57,686 bases of DNA from Paraburkholderia kururiensis JCM 10599 = LMG 19447 (GTDB lineage: Bacteria; Pseudomonadota; Gammaproteobacteria; Burkholderiales; Burkholderiaceae), in assembly GCF_003986935.1 (NCBI RefSeq), contig NZ_RJZE01000036.1:1-57686 (forward strand), read 5' to 3'. The position numbers were made by a program, and so were the translations under genes. The notes beneath the pieces were generated by a model. The model worked only from the letters and a program-made list of their open reading frames with translations, ran no database searches and was not told the origin of the DNA. Position 1 is the first letter of the stretch, and each line of letters starts with the position of its first letter. This document shows positions 1-8,027 of this stretch, piece by piece.

Positions 1-127
1 AGCACGACACAGCCAAAGAAGGAGCGAAAGAAGACCCAGATACCCACCGAATAACCCGCAAAGCTGGTCCAACGGGTGGGTCAGAATTCAATGCAAATCG
101 TGGGTCAGGCTTCCGTGCAAATCAACA
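1..127 (+). mobile_element. End of a probable IS21-family insertion sequence (partial)
   Basis: Two tandem 23-bp units TGGGTCAG-N7-TGCAAATC lie at 77-99 and 101-123, and the stretch closes with CAAATCAACA, giving a CA terminal dinucleotide at 127. Multiple short repeats at each end and TG...CA termini are usual for IS21-family elements. The first 54 bases read as a 17-codon tail ending in TAA, consistent with the C-terminus of an IstB-type helper ATPase, but too short to identify. The rest of the element is outside the window. The family call rests on the repeat pattern only. Confidence 0.4.
77..123. repeat. Two tandem TGGGTCAG-N7-TGCAAATC repeats
   Basis: The copies at 77-99 and 101-123 are separated by one base. 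All 16 outer bases match and the central seven share only TTC. This arrangement fits transposase-binding repeats at an insertion sequence end. Confidence 0.7.
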
Positions 128-273
128 AGCAACGCCAAGGGGACTACAGCGAGCGCCCCCGTCAGCTCCCGGACCGAATAAGGTCGCGGAGTTGGCCCAC
201 ACAAATCGGCCCGTACGCCCTGCAACTGCGACGCCTTGACATCCCGCAGCCCAGTGTTCGCCTCATAGCTCAT
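88..273 (-). pseudogene. Truncated 5' end of an unknown gene cut by the insertion sequence
   Basis: A minus-strand reading frame starts at 273 behind a good ribosome binding site (GGGAGAAAAA directly before ATG) and begins MSYEANTGLRDV. About 49 codons lie in unique sequence. After about position 127 the frame enters the putative insertion sequence and stops at 88. The best reading is the N-terminal stub of a host gene interrupted by the element. I do not recognise the protein. It may also simply be a small hypothetical. Confidence 0.3.
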
Positions 274-480
274 TTTTTCTCCCGCTCGCTTGAGTAGCTC
301 TCTTCAAGCAATCACGCATTACCACGGCACCTCCGATCGCTTCTTTCACGACGCGAGGCGAGACAGATAACGAACAGCGAAACCAATAGTCCGAAATGGG
401 CCCTCAGCGACACCCGGAGAGCGAATAAAGATCGCTTATACCAGCGCGAAAAACTCGAAAACCGTAACGATCCAACTTTG

Positions 481-735
481 CTATGCACGCAGCATATAGT
501 CGACGATTACCTGCGCCTGCATAGCGGCAGCCTCGACTGCGGCTGCCGCACTGTCCCGTGTGACCTCAACTGGCGATACAGGCTCACCCTGCGCGTCTAG
601 CCCCTTGATGTTGACGGCAGCGGCAAAGGCACGGGGAGGCAACCATTTGAATTCGACATTGCCTGCGCGATAGCAAACGGCTTCGAGTTCTATCGTCAAT
701 TCAAAGCCGCGATAAACGTAGATGAGTATCTGCAT
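481..735 (-). CDS. Small hypothetical protein (84 aa)
   Basis: The frame from ATG 735 encodes an 84-residue protein beginning MQILIYVYRGFELTIELEAV, with a mixed hydrophobic/acidic N-terminal half and an Ala-rich C-terminus. A GTG at 747 would add four residues; neither start has a clear ribosome binding site. Composition and codon use look protein-coding, and there is no competing frame of quality. No signal peptide, membrane segment or known motif is visible. It stands alone between the insertion sequence remnant and the DUF2827 cluster. Function unknown. Confidence 0.5.
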   Translation of the reverse strand: MQILIYVYRGFELTIELEAVCYRAGNVEFKWLPPRAFAAAVNIKGLDAQGEPVSPVEVTRDSAAAAVEAAAMQAQVIVDYMLRA

Positions 736-1435
736 TGAAATGACCACAGACGAAGCGAATCGTAAGATAGAACAATACTCTTAACCAAAAGAGTAAAAGT
801 CACGCTTTCTGAACGAAACACGTCGTGATGCGGTCGCAACGTCGACTTGTTGATCGATATCGCCCGCCTGTTCACATCCCCATGCGATCGGCATTGAGTG
901 TCGCCGATGAGGGGGAAGCTGTTGCGAGAACGCCACGTGCTCTCGTGGCTTTGGGGTTTTTCGATCGATAGGCCGACGACGGGAAAGCAACCGATGGATT
1001 CCGGGACGCCGAATCTTGTTCAGCCCAGAGCCTGAGGTGGTACAGCGGTACAGCTGCCCAGAGCGCACGCACCTTTAGCGTTCCTTTGCATACTGTCTAG
1101 CCGACGTGAGTGTCGGTCCGCGCTTCACGACAGAATTGATCGGGGGCTATCGCCCTTCGGCGGCAGATTGAGCCAGAGCAGCGAGATCGGCAGTCATTTG
1201 TTCGAGCGCGGGTTGTCAGCCGCGATACTGCTGCTGTCGGTAGACGCGCAGCGCTGACACTCTCTCAGCACGTTACTGTGAGCCAGCAACGCGGGCGCAT
1301 AGTTGCTTCCGAGTGCCGAAGCAGCCGCCGCTCGATACGCGCGAATGGTGTATCGACGGCCGTCGTCGTGTGAGCGGGTTTCAACATTGAGTCGCAGCGA
1401 AGTGCCAACCGCGAGAATGTAGCTGCTGGGACACG
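736..1435. other. 700-bp stretch without a convincing gene
   Basis: Short minus-strand frames at 781-1072 lack start signals and coding character. On the minus strand just after the end of the DUF2827 gene (about 1440 to 1195), an open stretch without an initiator reads in part LRLNVETRSHDDGRRYTI. It looks like the remains of a decayed gene that I cannot place. No RNA gene or clear terminator was seen. Confidence 0.4.
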
Positions 1436-2563
1436 TTAGCGTATTGGCCGTCTCAAGAGGTCATCGAGCAGCGCGCCGTACGTGGCCACCAGTTGCCGAT
1501 CATCCGGCAGATAACGGGCAATCAACGTGCGTTGCTGCTCGCGATACCAGGAGGCTTGTGCGTCGTGCGTCTCGATCGCTTCGATCACGCGTCGCGCGCC
1601 GCCGTCGACATCGTTCGCATGGTAGTAGTAGCCCAGGTCCGGACACAGCGTTGCGTTGTGCACCAGCGGATAACCCTGCCAGCACACCTCGAGATAGAAA
1701 TAATTGAGCGGGTTCTCGAGCTGATGTGATATGACGATATCCGTTTGCTCCGCCAGAAACACCGGCGTCTCATGGCGCCCCATGAACACCGCCTTGTGGT
1801 TACGCACGATATCGAGCTGGTTCATCAGCGCGACAAATTCCATGCTTTCGCGCGCGATTTGCTCTGCATTCGTCACCTGCAGCAACGCGATGCTATCGGG
1901 ACGCGCACGGTACGCCATTTCGGCAATCAGCGCCGGATAGAGACAAAACTTCACCACGTTGATGTTCGGTTCCATGACGGTCAAACGCTTCGAGCCGGCG
2001 TGAGGCTGATAGACGCCTCCATTCGGCAGCGTCTTCACGCGCTCATCGAGAAACATTGGGCTCCAGACGAAAGGCACCACGCGTCCGTGCAAACGCCGCA
2101 GCACCTCGAAATACGATCGGCTGATATTGTCGACCTGGGGAATGATCCAGATGTCGTCGTAGCGCTGATTGATGAACAGATTCACGCCCCACATCGGTTT
2201 GCGAAACAAAACCGATTCCATCGCGTGAATGTATTCAAAGCCGCAACAGTACGACACTAGTCGCGCGCCGCGCTGTTTCAGATAGTCGGTCCGGGTCGGA
2301 TCGACCTGACCACCGAGTTCGATCATCACATCGACGGTGTCTTTCGCCGCCTCGAACGTCACGGTCGGAAAGCGCTCGAGGTCCCACGGTAGCGCCGAGG
2401 TGACCGGTATATCAGTCGTATTGACCAGAACGACGCTCGCCACTTGCGGACAATGCCGCAACGCCTCCGCAAGAAATGCCGCGTTCTGCTTGATACCGTT
2501 GTTCCAGAGGGTTTCCGCCGGATGATGCAGGCCGATGGTAATGCCTATACGCAGCCCGCTCAT
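1436..2563 (-). CDS. DUF2827 family protein, predicted GT-B-like (copy 1)
   Basis: A 375-residue cytosolic protein starting MSGLRIGITIGLHHPAETLW. It shares with the two upstream paralogs the N-terminal LW.NGI.QN block, a VDVMIE(L/M) strand, a YCCGFEY turn, the central EPNI.VVK motif, a C-terminal GR....D.V(I/V)SHQ block and YPL(V/I)HN......GYYY. The layout of two Rossmann-like halves, with a C-terminal loop resembling nucleotide-sugar-binding regions, suggests a GT-B glycosyltransferase; that is my inference, since DUF2827 has no assigned activity that I know of. It is the last gene of the minus-strand DUF2827 cluster. Association of DUF2827 genes with trimeric autotransporter loci in Burkholderia suggests modification of adhesins. 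Confident of the family, not of the activity. Confidence 0.85.
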   Translation of the reverse strand: MSGLRIGITIGLHHPAETLWNNGIKQNAAFLAEALRHCPQVASVVLVNTTDIPVTSALPWDLERFPTVTFEAAKDTVDVMIELGGQVDPTRTDYLKQRGARLVSYCCGFEYIHAMESVLFRKPMWGVNLFINQRYDDIWIIPQVDNISRSYFEVLRRLHGRVVPFVWSPMFLDERVKTLPNGGVYQPHAGSKRLTVMEPNINVVKFCLYPALIAEMAYRARPDSIALLQVTNAEQIARESMEFVALMNQLDIVRNHKAVFMGRHETPVFLAEQTDIVISHQLENPLNYFYLEVCWQGYPLVHNATLCPDLGYYYHANDVDGGARRVIEAIETHDAQASWYREQQRTLIARYLPDDRQLVATYGALLDDLLRRPIR

Positions 2564-2651
2564 GACTGTGCACTCCCCGTTTGCGCCGGAACGGCCAATG
2601 AGCGGTCCAAAACCGCTTCGTCACAATGCGTGCTGTGCTTCACGAAGCCGA

Positions 2652-2969
2652 TCATTGAATGCCTCCGCTCGACGCAACCGATGAAAATTTCATGTAACGC
2701 CGGATCGCGAGACAACCCGGCGGAGATTCGATCAACGACAAAGGCGTCGCGTGATATCCGCCCTGCTCACGTTGCGCAACGGTCTTGCACGCCACGGGAG
2801 CAACGGAAATGCGTTCCGCCGGCACCGAGCACGAGCCGTCGGCCTCCGGCACAGCCGCGTTCGCATGCGGCGCCAGCACGCCTTGGGCAAAAGCACCCGA
2901 TGCCAAGAACGCCGTTAACGCCAGCGATATCAGATACGAAATGCGGTTACGCATGGAAGAGAATTTCAT
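2652..2969 (-). CDS. Small exported hypothetical protein inside the DUF2827 operon
   Basis: This 105-residue frame starts at ATG 2969, 12 bases after the stop of the upstream DUF2827 gene. It begins with a textbook Sec signal peptide: MRNR basic segment, hydrophobic core ISYLISLALTAFLASGA, and cleavage probably after AFA around residue 28. The mature part is about 77 residues with three cysteines (SCSVP, VACKT, PGCLA) and no known motif. Operon position and the clean signal sequence argue that it is real. The C-terminus looks low in structure and might be altered by decay. Function unknown; a periplasmic partner of the adhesin or DUF2827 system is possible. Confidence 0.5.
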   Translation of the reverse strand: MKFSSMRNRISYLISLALTAFLASGAFAQGVLAPHANAAVPEADGSCSVPAERISVAPVACKTVAQREQGGYHATPLSLIESPPGCLAIRRYMKFSSVASSGGIQ

Positions 2970-2981
2970 TACGCCTGCACC

Positions 2982-4136
2982 TCACTGCCCGTCGTACAAC
3001 GCGGCGAGCGCATCGCCGTACACCCTGACATTGGCCTCGCTCTCGGGATCGAGCGTGCTCAAAAACGCCTTTGCGTTGCGACGATATTCGTCGAGATTGG
3101 CATCGTGCTCAGCGAACGCACGCTGCAATGCACGCCCCCCCTCTTCGCAGTCGAAGTCGTGGTAGCGGTAGCCGCAGTTCCCAATCAGGTGGGAGTTGTG
3201 AATGAGCGGATAGCCGCCGTAAAGCGCCTCGTAATAGACGTAGTTCTGGCCGTTCCCCCAATGATGCGAGACGACCGCATCGACATCGGCCGCCACGACC
3301 TGGCAAAACGGATAACGTCCCTCGAACGATGCAAGCCCGTGTTTCACGATGTCGAGGCTGCGGGCAAAACCGTTGAAGGTCACGTGCTCCTTCAGCTGAA
3401 GTGTGTTGTACGCCCACACGTGCTCCAGCATGTCGGGATTGGCGCGGTGCGCAGTCTCGCAGCACAGCATGGGAATGAAGCTTGTCTTCACCATGCAGAT
3501 GTTGGGCTCGAATATCCCAACGCGCCAACGCCGACGCCCCGGCTGATAGCCGAACGTACGCCCTTCCGGCAAGCGGGCGGCCTCGCGGTCGAGCGCAAGC
3601 GGACTCCACAGATGCGGCATCATGCGGACGGGCGCACGGAACGTGCTGGCGAAATACGGTACGCAGGTTCGCTCGTACTCGGCCAGCGTCCAGACTTCGT
3701 GATAAGGCGCGCCCGAGATCAGCAGACCGTGCGGCTTGTCGAAGATCATGCGCTCGATGTCGATAACGTAGTCGTTGCCGACCCGCATCGACACGATCTT
3801 GCCGCCGCGCTCGCGAAACGCCACGGCCCAGTCGCGATCCAGTTGCGCGCTCATCTCGATCATCACGTCGAGCGTGTTTGCCGCCTCGTTCATGTCGATT
3901 AGCGGCACAGGTGAATCGGCCAGGAACTCTTTGGCGTCTTCGGGCCCGCCGTCGCCGCCGCCCGCCACCAGATACGTAGCGGAAACAAGCGGCGACCGCG
4001 CAAGCAGCATCACGAGGTACAGGCAGTTCTGATAGATGCCGTTTTCCCAGAGCGACTGAGCGCCCTTGCGGACGTAGATGGAAACGCCGACGCGCAGGCC
4101 GGCCGGCCGTGAGCCACGATTGTTTCGGGTACTCAT
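2982..4136 (-). CDS. DUF2827 family protein, predicted GT-B-like (copy 2)
   Basis: A 384-residue paralog of the flanking DUF2827 genes. I place the start at ATG 4136 (MSTRNNRGSRPAG), two bases beyond the stop of copy 3, rather than at the upstream in-frame codon that would overlap that gene. Visible family blocks are LRVGVSIYVRKGAQSLWENG, TLDVMIEMSAQLD, EPNICMVKTSFIPMLCCE, DAVVSHHWGNGQNYVYYE and YPLIHNSHLIGNCGYRY. The near-zero spacing to copy 3 implies translational coupling. Divergence among the three copies is large, pointing to old duplications and perhaps different sugar donors or acceptors. No signal peptide, so cytosolic. The glycosyltransferase role is inferred from fold-like features only. 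Confidence 0.85.
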   Translation of the reverse strand: MSTRNNRGSRPAGLRVGVSIYVRKGAQSLWENGIYQNCLYLVMLLARSPLVSATYLVAGGGDGGPEDAKEFLADSPVPLIDMNEAANTLDVMIEMSAQLDRDWAVAFRERGGKIVSMRVGNDYVIDIERMIFDKPHGLLISGAPYHEVWTLAEYERTCVPYFASTFRAPVRMMPHLWSPLALDREAARLPEGRTFGYQPGRRRWRVGIFEPNICMVKTSFIPMLCCETAHRANPDMLEHVWAYNTLQLKEHVTFNGFARSLDIVKHGLASFEGRYPFCQVVAADVDAVVSHHWGNGQNYVYYEALYGGYPLIHNSHLIGNCGYRYHDFDCEEGGRALQRAFAEHDANLDEYRRNAKAFLSTLDPESEANVRVYGDALAALYDGQ

Positions 4137-4138
4137 GA

Positions 4139-5287
4139 CTAGACCGTCCGATTCATGAAACGTGCATCGCGGCACAGATGAAGAAGGCGTTCGGCATAAC
4201 CGTCAACGTTATGCCGGTTAAACGGATCGACCGATTCGAATACGCGCTGCGACCGGGCGCGGTAATCGTCGAGCTGTCTGTCGTGCTCCGCTGCGGCACG
4301 CAGCAGTTGGGCCGAGCCGAGTCGAGTTTCGAAATCGGGATAGTAATAGCCGGCGTCTTTCAGCCAGGGCGAATTGTGAATGAGAGGATAGTCGCCGTAC
4401 AACACGTCAAGATAGCTGTAGTTTTGATCGTTCTGCCACTGGTGCGAAACAACCGCATTCGCGTGCTGCACCATAAAACCCACCACGTCGTGCCGGCCGT
4501 GAAATGTCGCCTTGTGCTGGCGCACCAGGTCGAGCGAATTGGCTAAATACAGCATGGTGGGATGGTCTTTCATATGCAGCGTATTGAGCACGTGCATAGC
4601 GGTGACACTCGTCGGATCCGCGCGATATGCCTCGTCGCACACGAGCATGGGGATACTCGAGCTCTTTACCACGGAAATGTTGGGTTCGAAGATGGCAACG
4701 CGCAGTCCGGAGCGCTCCCCCGTCGCCGCAAACTGTGTCGGCGTGTAGCCATACTGGAATCCCTGTTCGGCCACCTCGCGCATGCGGTGTTCGATAAACG
4801 TGGGATGCCAGATATACGGAATCTCGTAGGCTTCGCAACGCTGCAACGTGCGCAGCATCGGTGCGTAAGCAGCGTCTTTCGGTAGATACCAAACCTCGTC
4901 GCAGCGGTCGGGCCGCGGCGCATGGCTCGGCTTGTTGAAAATCGGTGATTCAACGAGGCCGACATAAGGCTGCCCGCAACAGTAATACACAACCTTCTTG
5001 CCACGTGCACGCATCAGATCGAGCCAGCCGATATCCAGCGCGCCGCCCATCTCGATGATGACGTCGACTTCGTCTGTCGCCTCGTGTGTCCTCATCAGCC
5101 GCAGATTATTCGCACCAAGGTCGACCTGTGGCGGCATGACACCCTGGTCGCCCACGTCAATCAATACGACAGACTGCACAAATGGCAAGCGTTGAAATAG
5201 CGAGGACAGAAACACGACGTTCTGCCCAAGGCCGTTTTGCCAGATGTTTTGGCCTTGGTGGGTAATGACCGAAATACCAATGCGCAT
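4139..5287 (-). CDS. DUF2827 family protein, predicted GT-B-like (copy 3)
   Basis: A 382-residue protein and the first DUF2827 gene of the operon. The start is ATG 5287 (MRIGISVITHQGQNIWQNG), which aligns with the conserved N-terminus of copy 1; an upstream in-frame codon at 5365 would run through the hairpin at 5310-5339 and is rejected. Family blocks include EVDVIIEMGGALD, VYYCCGQPYVG, EPNISVVKSSSIPMLVCDE, FHGRHDVVGF, ANAVVSHQWQND and YPLIHNSPWLKDAGYYYPDFE. Only about 22 bases separate the start from the hairpin that follows the autotransporter gene, so it probably was co-transcribed with the adhesin. Enzymatic role unproven; a glycosyltransferase-like fold is my inference. Confidence 0.87.
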   Translation of the reverse strand: MRIGISVITHQGQNIWQNGLGQNVVFLSSLFQRLPFVQSVVLIDVGDQGVMPPQVDLGANNLRLMRTHEATDEVDVIIEMGGALDIGWLDLMRARGKKVVYYCCGQPYVGLVESPIFNKPSHAPRPDRCDEVWYLPKDAAYAPMLRTLQRCEAYEIPYIWHPTFIEHRMREVAEQGFQYGYTPTQFAATGERSGLRVAIFEPNISVVKSSSIPMLVCDEAYRADPTSVTAMHVLNTLHMKDHPTMLYLANSLDLVRQHKATFHGRHDVVGFMVQHANAVVSHQWQNDQNYSYLDVLYGDYPLIHNSPWLKDAGYYYPDFETRLGSAQLLRAAAEHDRQLDDYRARSQRVFESVDPFNRHNVDGYAERLLHLCRDARFMNRTV

Positions 5288-5309
5288 TGATTTTTCCGAA
5301 ATGCAATAA

Positions 5310-5339
5310 ACCGGCCCCGCCAAAATCGGAGGGGCCGGT
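5310..5339 (-). terminator. GC-rich hairpin between adhesin remnant and DUF2827 operon
   Basis: The perfect 9-bp arms ACCGGCCCC (5310-5318) and GGGGCCGGT (5331-5339) flank a 12-base loop. Read on the minus strand, the hairpin is followed by TTATT, so it could be an intrinsic terminator or attenuator for transcription arriving from the YadA-like gene. The U-run is short, so termination may be partial, which would let some transcripts reach the DUF2827 genes that start 23 bases further on. Confidence 0.6.
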
Positions 5340-5398
5340 CGAGAATTGCCATTAAAGGCGGGCAACAGCCAGATTATGCAACCCTACATCCGTTCGCG

Positions 5399-6169
5399 CT
5401 ACCAGGAATATCCGAAGCCAGCGTTGAACATCATACGGCTGCCATTCATTGTACTGAAGCCCATCTTCGCGATGACGTTCGGCGTGAACCGCATGCCGCC
5501 GCCGATAGCCAGCGCGGTGTAGCCACCGTAGGTGCCGATACCTGCGCTCATCGTGAACGACTTGCCCGGTTCGACCTGCGGCAGACCGGCCAATGCACCA
5601 GCCATGGCAACACCCGCGTAGGCCATCCGCGCCACGTCGTTGACGATTTGCTGGACGCCCCTCAACTGCGAAACGTTCACCGCATCGGTCGAATTCACAC
5701 CCGCCACGACGTTGGTGATTCGCCGCTCGCTGCCCGAGGAACCGACGGAAACAGTGTCTGCCTCCGACGCTACAGAACCGCTGCCGAGGGCCACGGAGGT
5801 CGCCCCAGACGCAACGGCGCCCGTGCCGATCGAGGTGGCATCGCTGCCAATTGCCCGAGCATTCGCACCAACCGCCATCGCGTTTGTCGCGATCTCTGTC
5901 GCCTTGTAGCTGATTGCCGTCGTGTTGCTGCTTTGGGCAACGGCCTCGCCACCCAACGCTGCCGCACCGCGTCCGGCCGCCGTCGTACTGACACCCAATG
6001 CAACGGCGTTCGCGCCCGCGGCACTCGCGTTCACAGCCGCACGCGCCAGCGGGAGATCGCAAGCCGTCTCAATTCCCTCAAGCGCGGTCCGCATACCCAA
6101 CCGTTTCGCGAGGCAAACGCATAGCTTGATGATGTGACGCGCATCTTCAAATTCACGCGCCTGCGCCAC
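5399..6169 (-). pseudogene. YadA-like trimeric autotransporter C-terminus fused to an EAL fragment
   Basis: From about 6050 to 5399 the minus strand encodes YadA head repeats (SAAGANAVALG, SGATSVALGSGS), the neck motif ERRITNVVAGVNSTDAVNVSQL split across residues about 148-169, a short stalk, and a complete 4-strand membrane anchor (YAGVAMAGALAGLP ... AGFGYSW) ending in an aromatic residue. The first 35 residues of the open frame instead read as the tail of an EAL domain (RHIIKLCVCLAKRLGMRTALEGIET). There is no signal peptide or ESPR extension, so the frame cannot be exported as an adhesin. It is the 3' remnant of a larger adhesin gene left by a deletion whose junction lies near 6064. Confidence 0.75.
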
Positions 6170-7006
6170 GGTAATTTCAATAATGAGGTTTTATAGCCAG
6201 TAACGTCCAAGCGCCTTCGCGAGACGGTCAGAAAACGCTTCGGACAATATCAACCCGGCGGAAACGTTAATGGACAGAGAGGTGCCCGCCGCGACCATTG
6301 CTTAAACGGCCAATGCCTGCGCCTTTCGGAGCATCGCCTCAATCAGGCGGCCCTCCAGATTCAGCGCGTGATGACTGGCATGAACACGTCTGGCCCAATG
6401 GGGCCGGGGGCGTTTGGCCATCGTGCGAGTAATTCCAGACGGTGAACGTTGCCAGTTCGGTAGTCGACGATCGGCTGAAAATAAGGAACGATTTGCCCCT
6501 GCTCGACGGCTTCGCGCACCGTTTGCTCGTCAAGCAGTGGTGCGCTATTGGCAGCTTTTTTTCAGACTGCCGCCCTATGTCGATGGCCGACGAATATCCG
6601 TCCGCGGCGCCTCGGTCTCCGGCATGATGCACACTCACAGCAAAACCGCTAGACGTAGCCGCAATCGCGGCGCACTTCACCAAAGGCGACGCCGCATCAC
6701 CAGCCAACCACACGGGTATCCCGGTCGAAGTTTCCGACAAGAACATCAGGCTTCGAAGCATCGGCCATCGGGCTGGTCGGGATAGAGCACGATCGCGTCA
6801 AACCTTACACCGCGCATCGCGTCGGCCATCTCAGCCATCTCGGCCACCGATGCTACCCGCTCAAAGCGCCATCCCGATCCACAGTCTTTCTGCATCGAGT
6901 CGGAAGATATCTGGTCGGGTGCTACCACGAGAACAAAGCTGCTCGACGCGATAGCAGGTCTGTCCGTATCAGGCCTCGGACGGCCTAATGTTGCCTGGAC
7001 ATCCAC
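6065..7006 (-). pseudogene. Decayed response regulator-EAL (c-di-GMP phosphodiesterase) gene
   Basis: Pieces of one protein lie in shifting minus-strand frames. 7006-6746 gives a REC-like stretch (SFVLVVAPDQ ... RFDAIVLYPDQPD). A second frame continues from about 6761. 6540-6361 encodes the start of an EAL domain (EQTVREAVEQGQIVPYFQPI, then HRLELLARWPN, the EAL-type motif). After a frameshift near 6362, NLEGRLIEAMLRKAQ and LSINVSAGLILSEAF follow, interrupted by stop codons near 6303 and 6191, then NLIIEITVAQAREFEDARHI and ALEGIET. At least two frameshifts and two stops make it dead. The 3' end is deleted and joined to the autotransporter. Architecture would have resembled PvrR/RocR-type regulators. 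Confidence 0.75.
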
Positions 7007-7048
7007 TTCTACCCTTCCATCTCTGATGCCTACACCGTCAGGCGGTCA

Positions 7049-7759
7049 TCAGTCGCAATCGTCCGAATGGTCTTCGACCGCCTCCAGGCGATAGCCATGC
7101 GTGTACACCGAGCGCAACCGAACCCCGGTTACGTCGCCAAGTTTCAATTTGTTTCGCAACCGGTAGATGTGTGTGTCCAGACTTCGCGAGACGCCATCTA
7201 TGCCGCGCCCCCATATCAGACGGAATAGCAATTCCCTGGACATGATTCGCCCGACGTTACGGAAGAGAACCGATGCGATATCGAATTCCTTCGGCGTTAG
7301 CTCGATTTCGCGATTATCGAAGCTCACCATTCTTTGCCGCAAATCGACGACGTATCGCCCCACCACAAGACGCGTGACATTCCGACCGTCTTCCGGATAG
7401 GCACGGCGCCAGAGGGCCTCCACCCTCGCAACCAGCTCACGCCGCCGAATGGGCTTGACGATGTAATCGTCGGCGCCGGCTTGTAGCGCCGTAACCATTT
7501 CCTCTTCGCGTACACGGGCCGATAGAAACAGCACCGGCAAGGCACGGCCCATGCGCTCGCGGACCCACCCGAGAACGTCCATTCCCGATATGCCAGGAAC
7601 CATCCAGTCCAGAATCAACAGGTCGACCGACGATTGTTCGACGATGCGAATCGCCTCCACACCCTCGCGTGCATTAACAACCGTGTGGCCCGCATGCTCG
7701 AGCGTGGCCTGTATGAGTTCCGCCTGAGCGTCGTCGTCTTCGAGTAAGAGAATGCGCAC
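7049..7759 (-). CDS. OmpR/PhoB-family response regulator (copy A)
   Basis: A 236-residue two-domain DNA-binding response regulator. The receiver domain (about 1-120) has the acidic triad EDDD at 7-10, the phospho-acceptor Asp51 in LILDW, switch Ser80 and Lys102 in VKP. The C-terminal winged helix (about 130-228) has the ELTPKEFDIASVLFRN segment and the recognition region SRSLDTHIYRLRNKL. It sits just upstream of the decayed REC-EAL gene and close to a paralog (copy B at 8528-9268). No histidine kinase is present nearby. By position it probably controlled the adhesin and DUF2827 cluster, in the way reported trimeric autotransporter loci of Burkholderia carry regulators. Confidence 0.93.
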   Translation of the reverse strand: MRILLLEDDDAQAELIQATLEHAGHTVVNAREGVEAIRIVEQSSVDLLILDWMVPGISGMDVLGWVRERMGRALPVLFLSARVREEEMVTALQAGADDYIVKPIRRRELVARVEALWRRAYPEDGRNVTRLVVGRYVVDLRQRMVSFDNREIELTPKEFDIASVLFRNVGRIMSRELLFRLIWGRGIDGVSRSLDTHIYRLRNKLKLGDVTGVRLRSVYTHGYRLEAVEDHSDDCD

Positions 7760-7790
7760 AATACCCCCTCAAGGCTCAATCTGCTCGGCA

Positions 7791-8027
7791 CTAAGGCCAC
7801 CCCGTGAGCCCCTGAGGATTTGATGTTTCTGGAACACAGGCGCCCATGATCTTCAGAGCGCCTTCTTCGTCTTCACACGTGTATTGAGCGAGGCAGATGC
7901 CCCGGTTCATCAGCACGCCTGCTTTGCCTGCGAAGAAATGATCGCATTTCGCCGGGCGGCGTTTGTGAACAATTCTAAATTTTCTGACCACCCCTAATGA
8001 GGCACACGTCGACACGTTTATTCGCAA
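7791..8027 (-). CDS. Small hypothetical protein, doubtful (78 aa)
   Basis: A 78-residue minus-strand frame whose second half (from an internal Met, MNRGICLAQYTCEDEEGALK, to the end GLTGWP) has plausible protein composition. It ends 31 bases before the response regulator start. No motif or clear ribosome binding site was recognised. It could be a remnant of a longer gene, because the surrounding 500 bases show no intact frame. Confidence 0.25.
   Translation of the reverse strand: MRINVSTCASLGVVRKFRIVHKRRPAKCDHFFAGKAGVLMNRGICLAQYTCEDEEGALKIMGACVPETSNPQGLTGWP

Noticed and set aside
781..1072. Two overlapping minus-strand frames
   Set aside because: No ribosome binding site, no recognisable composition, mutually overlapping; not supported as genes.
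5352..6062. 236-codon minus-strand frame rich in Gly, Arg and Cys
   Set aside because: It is a shifted frame of the repetitive YadA head and anchor; the repeat DNA produces pseudo-periodic peptides.
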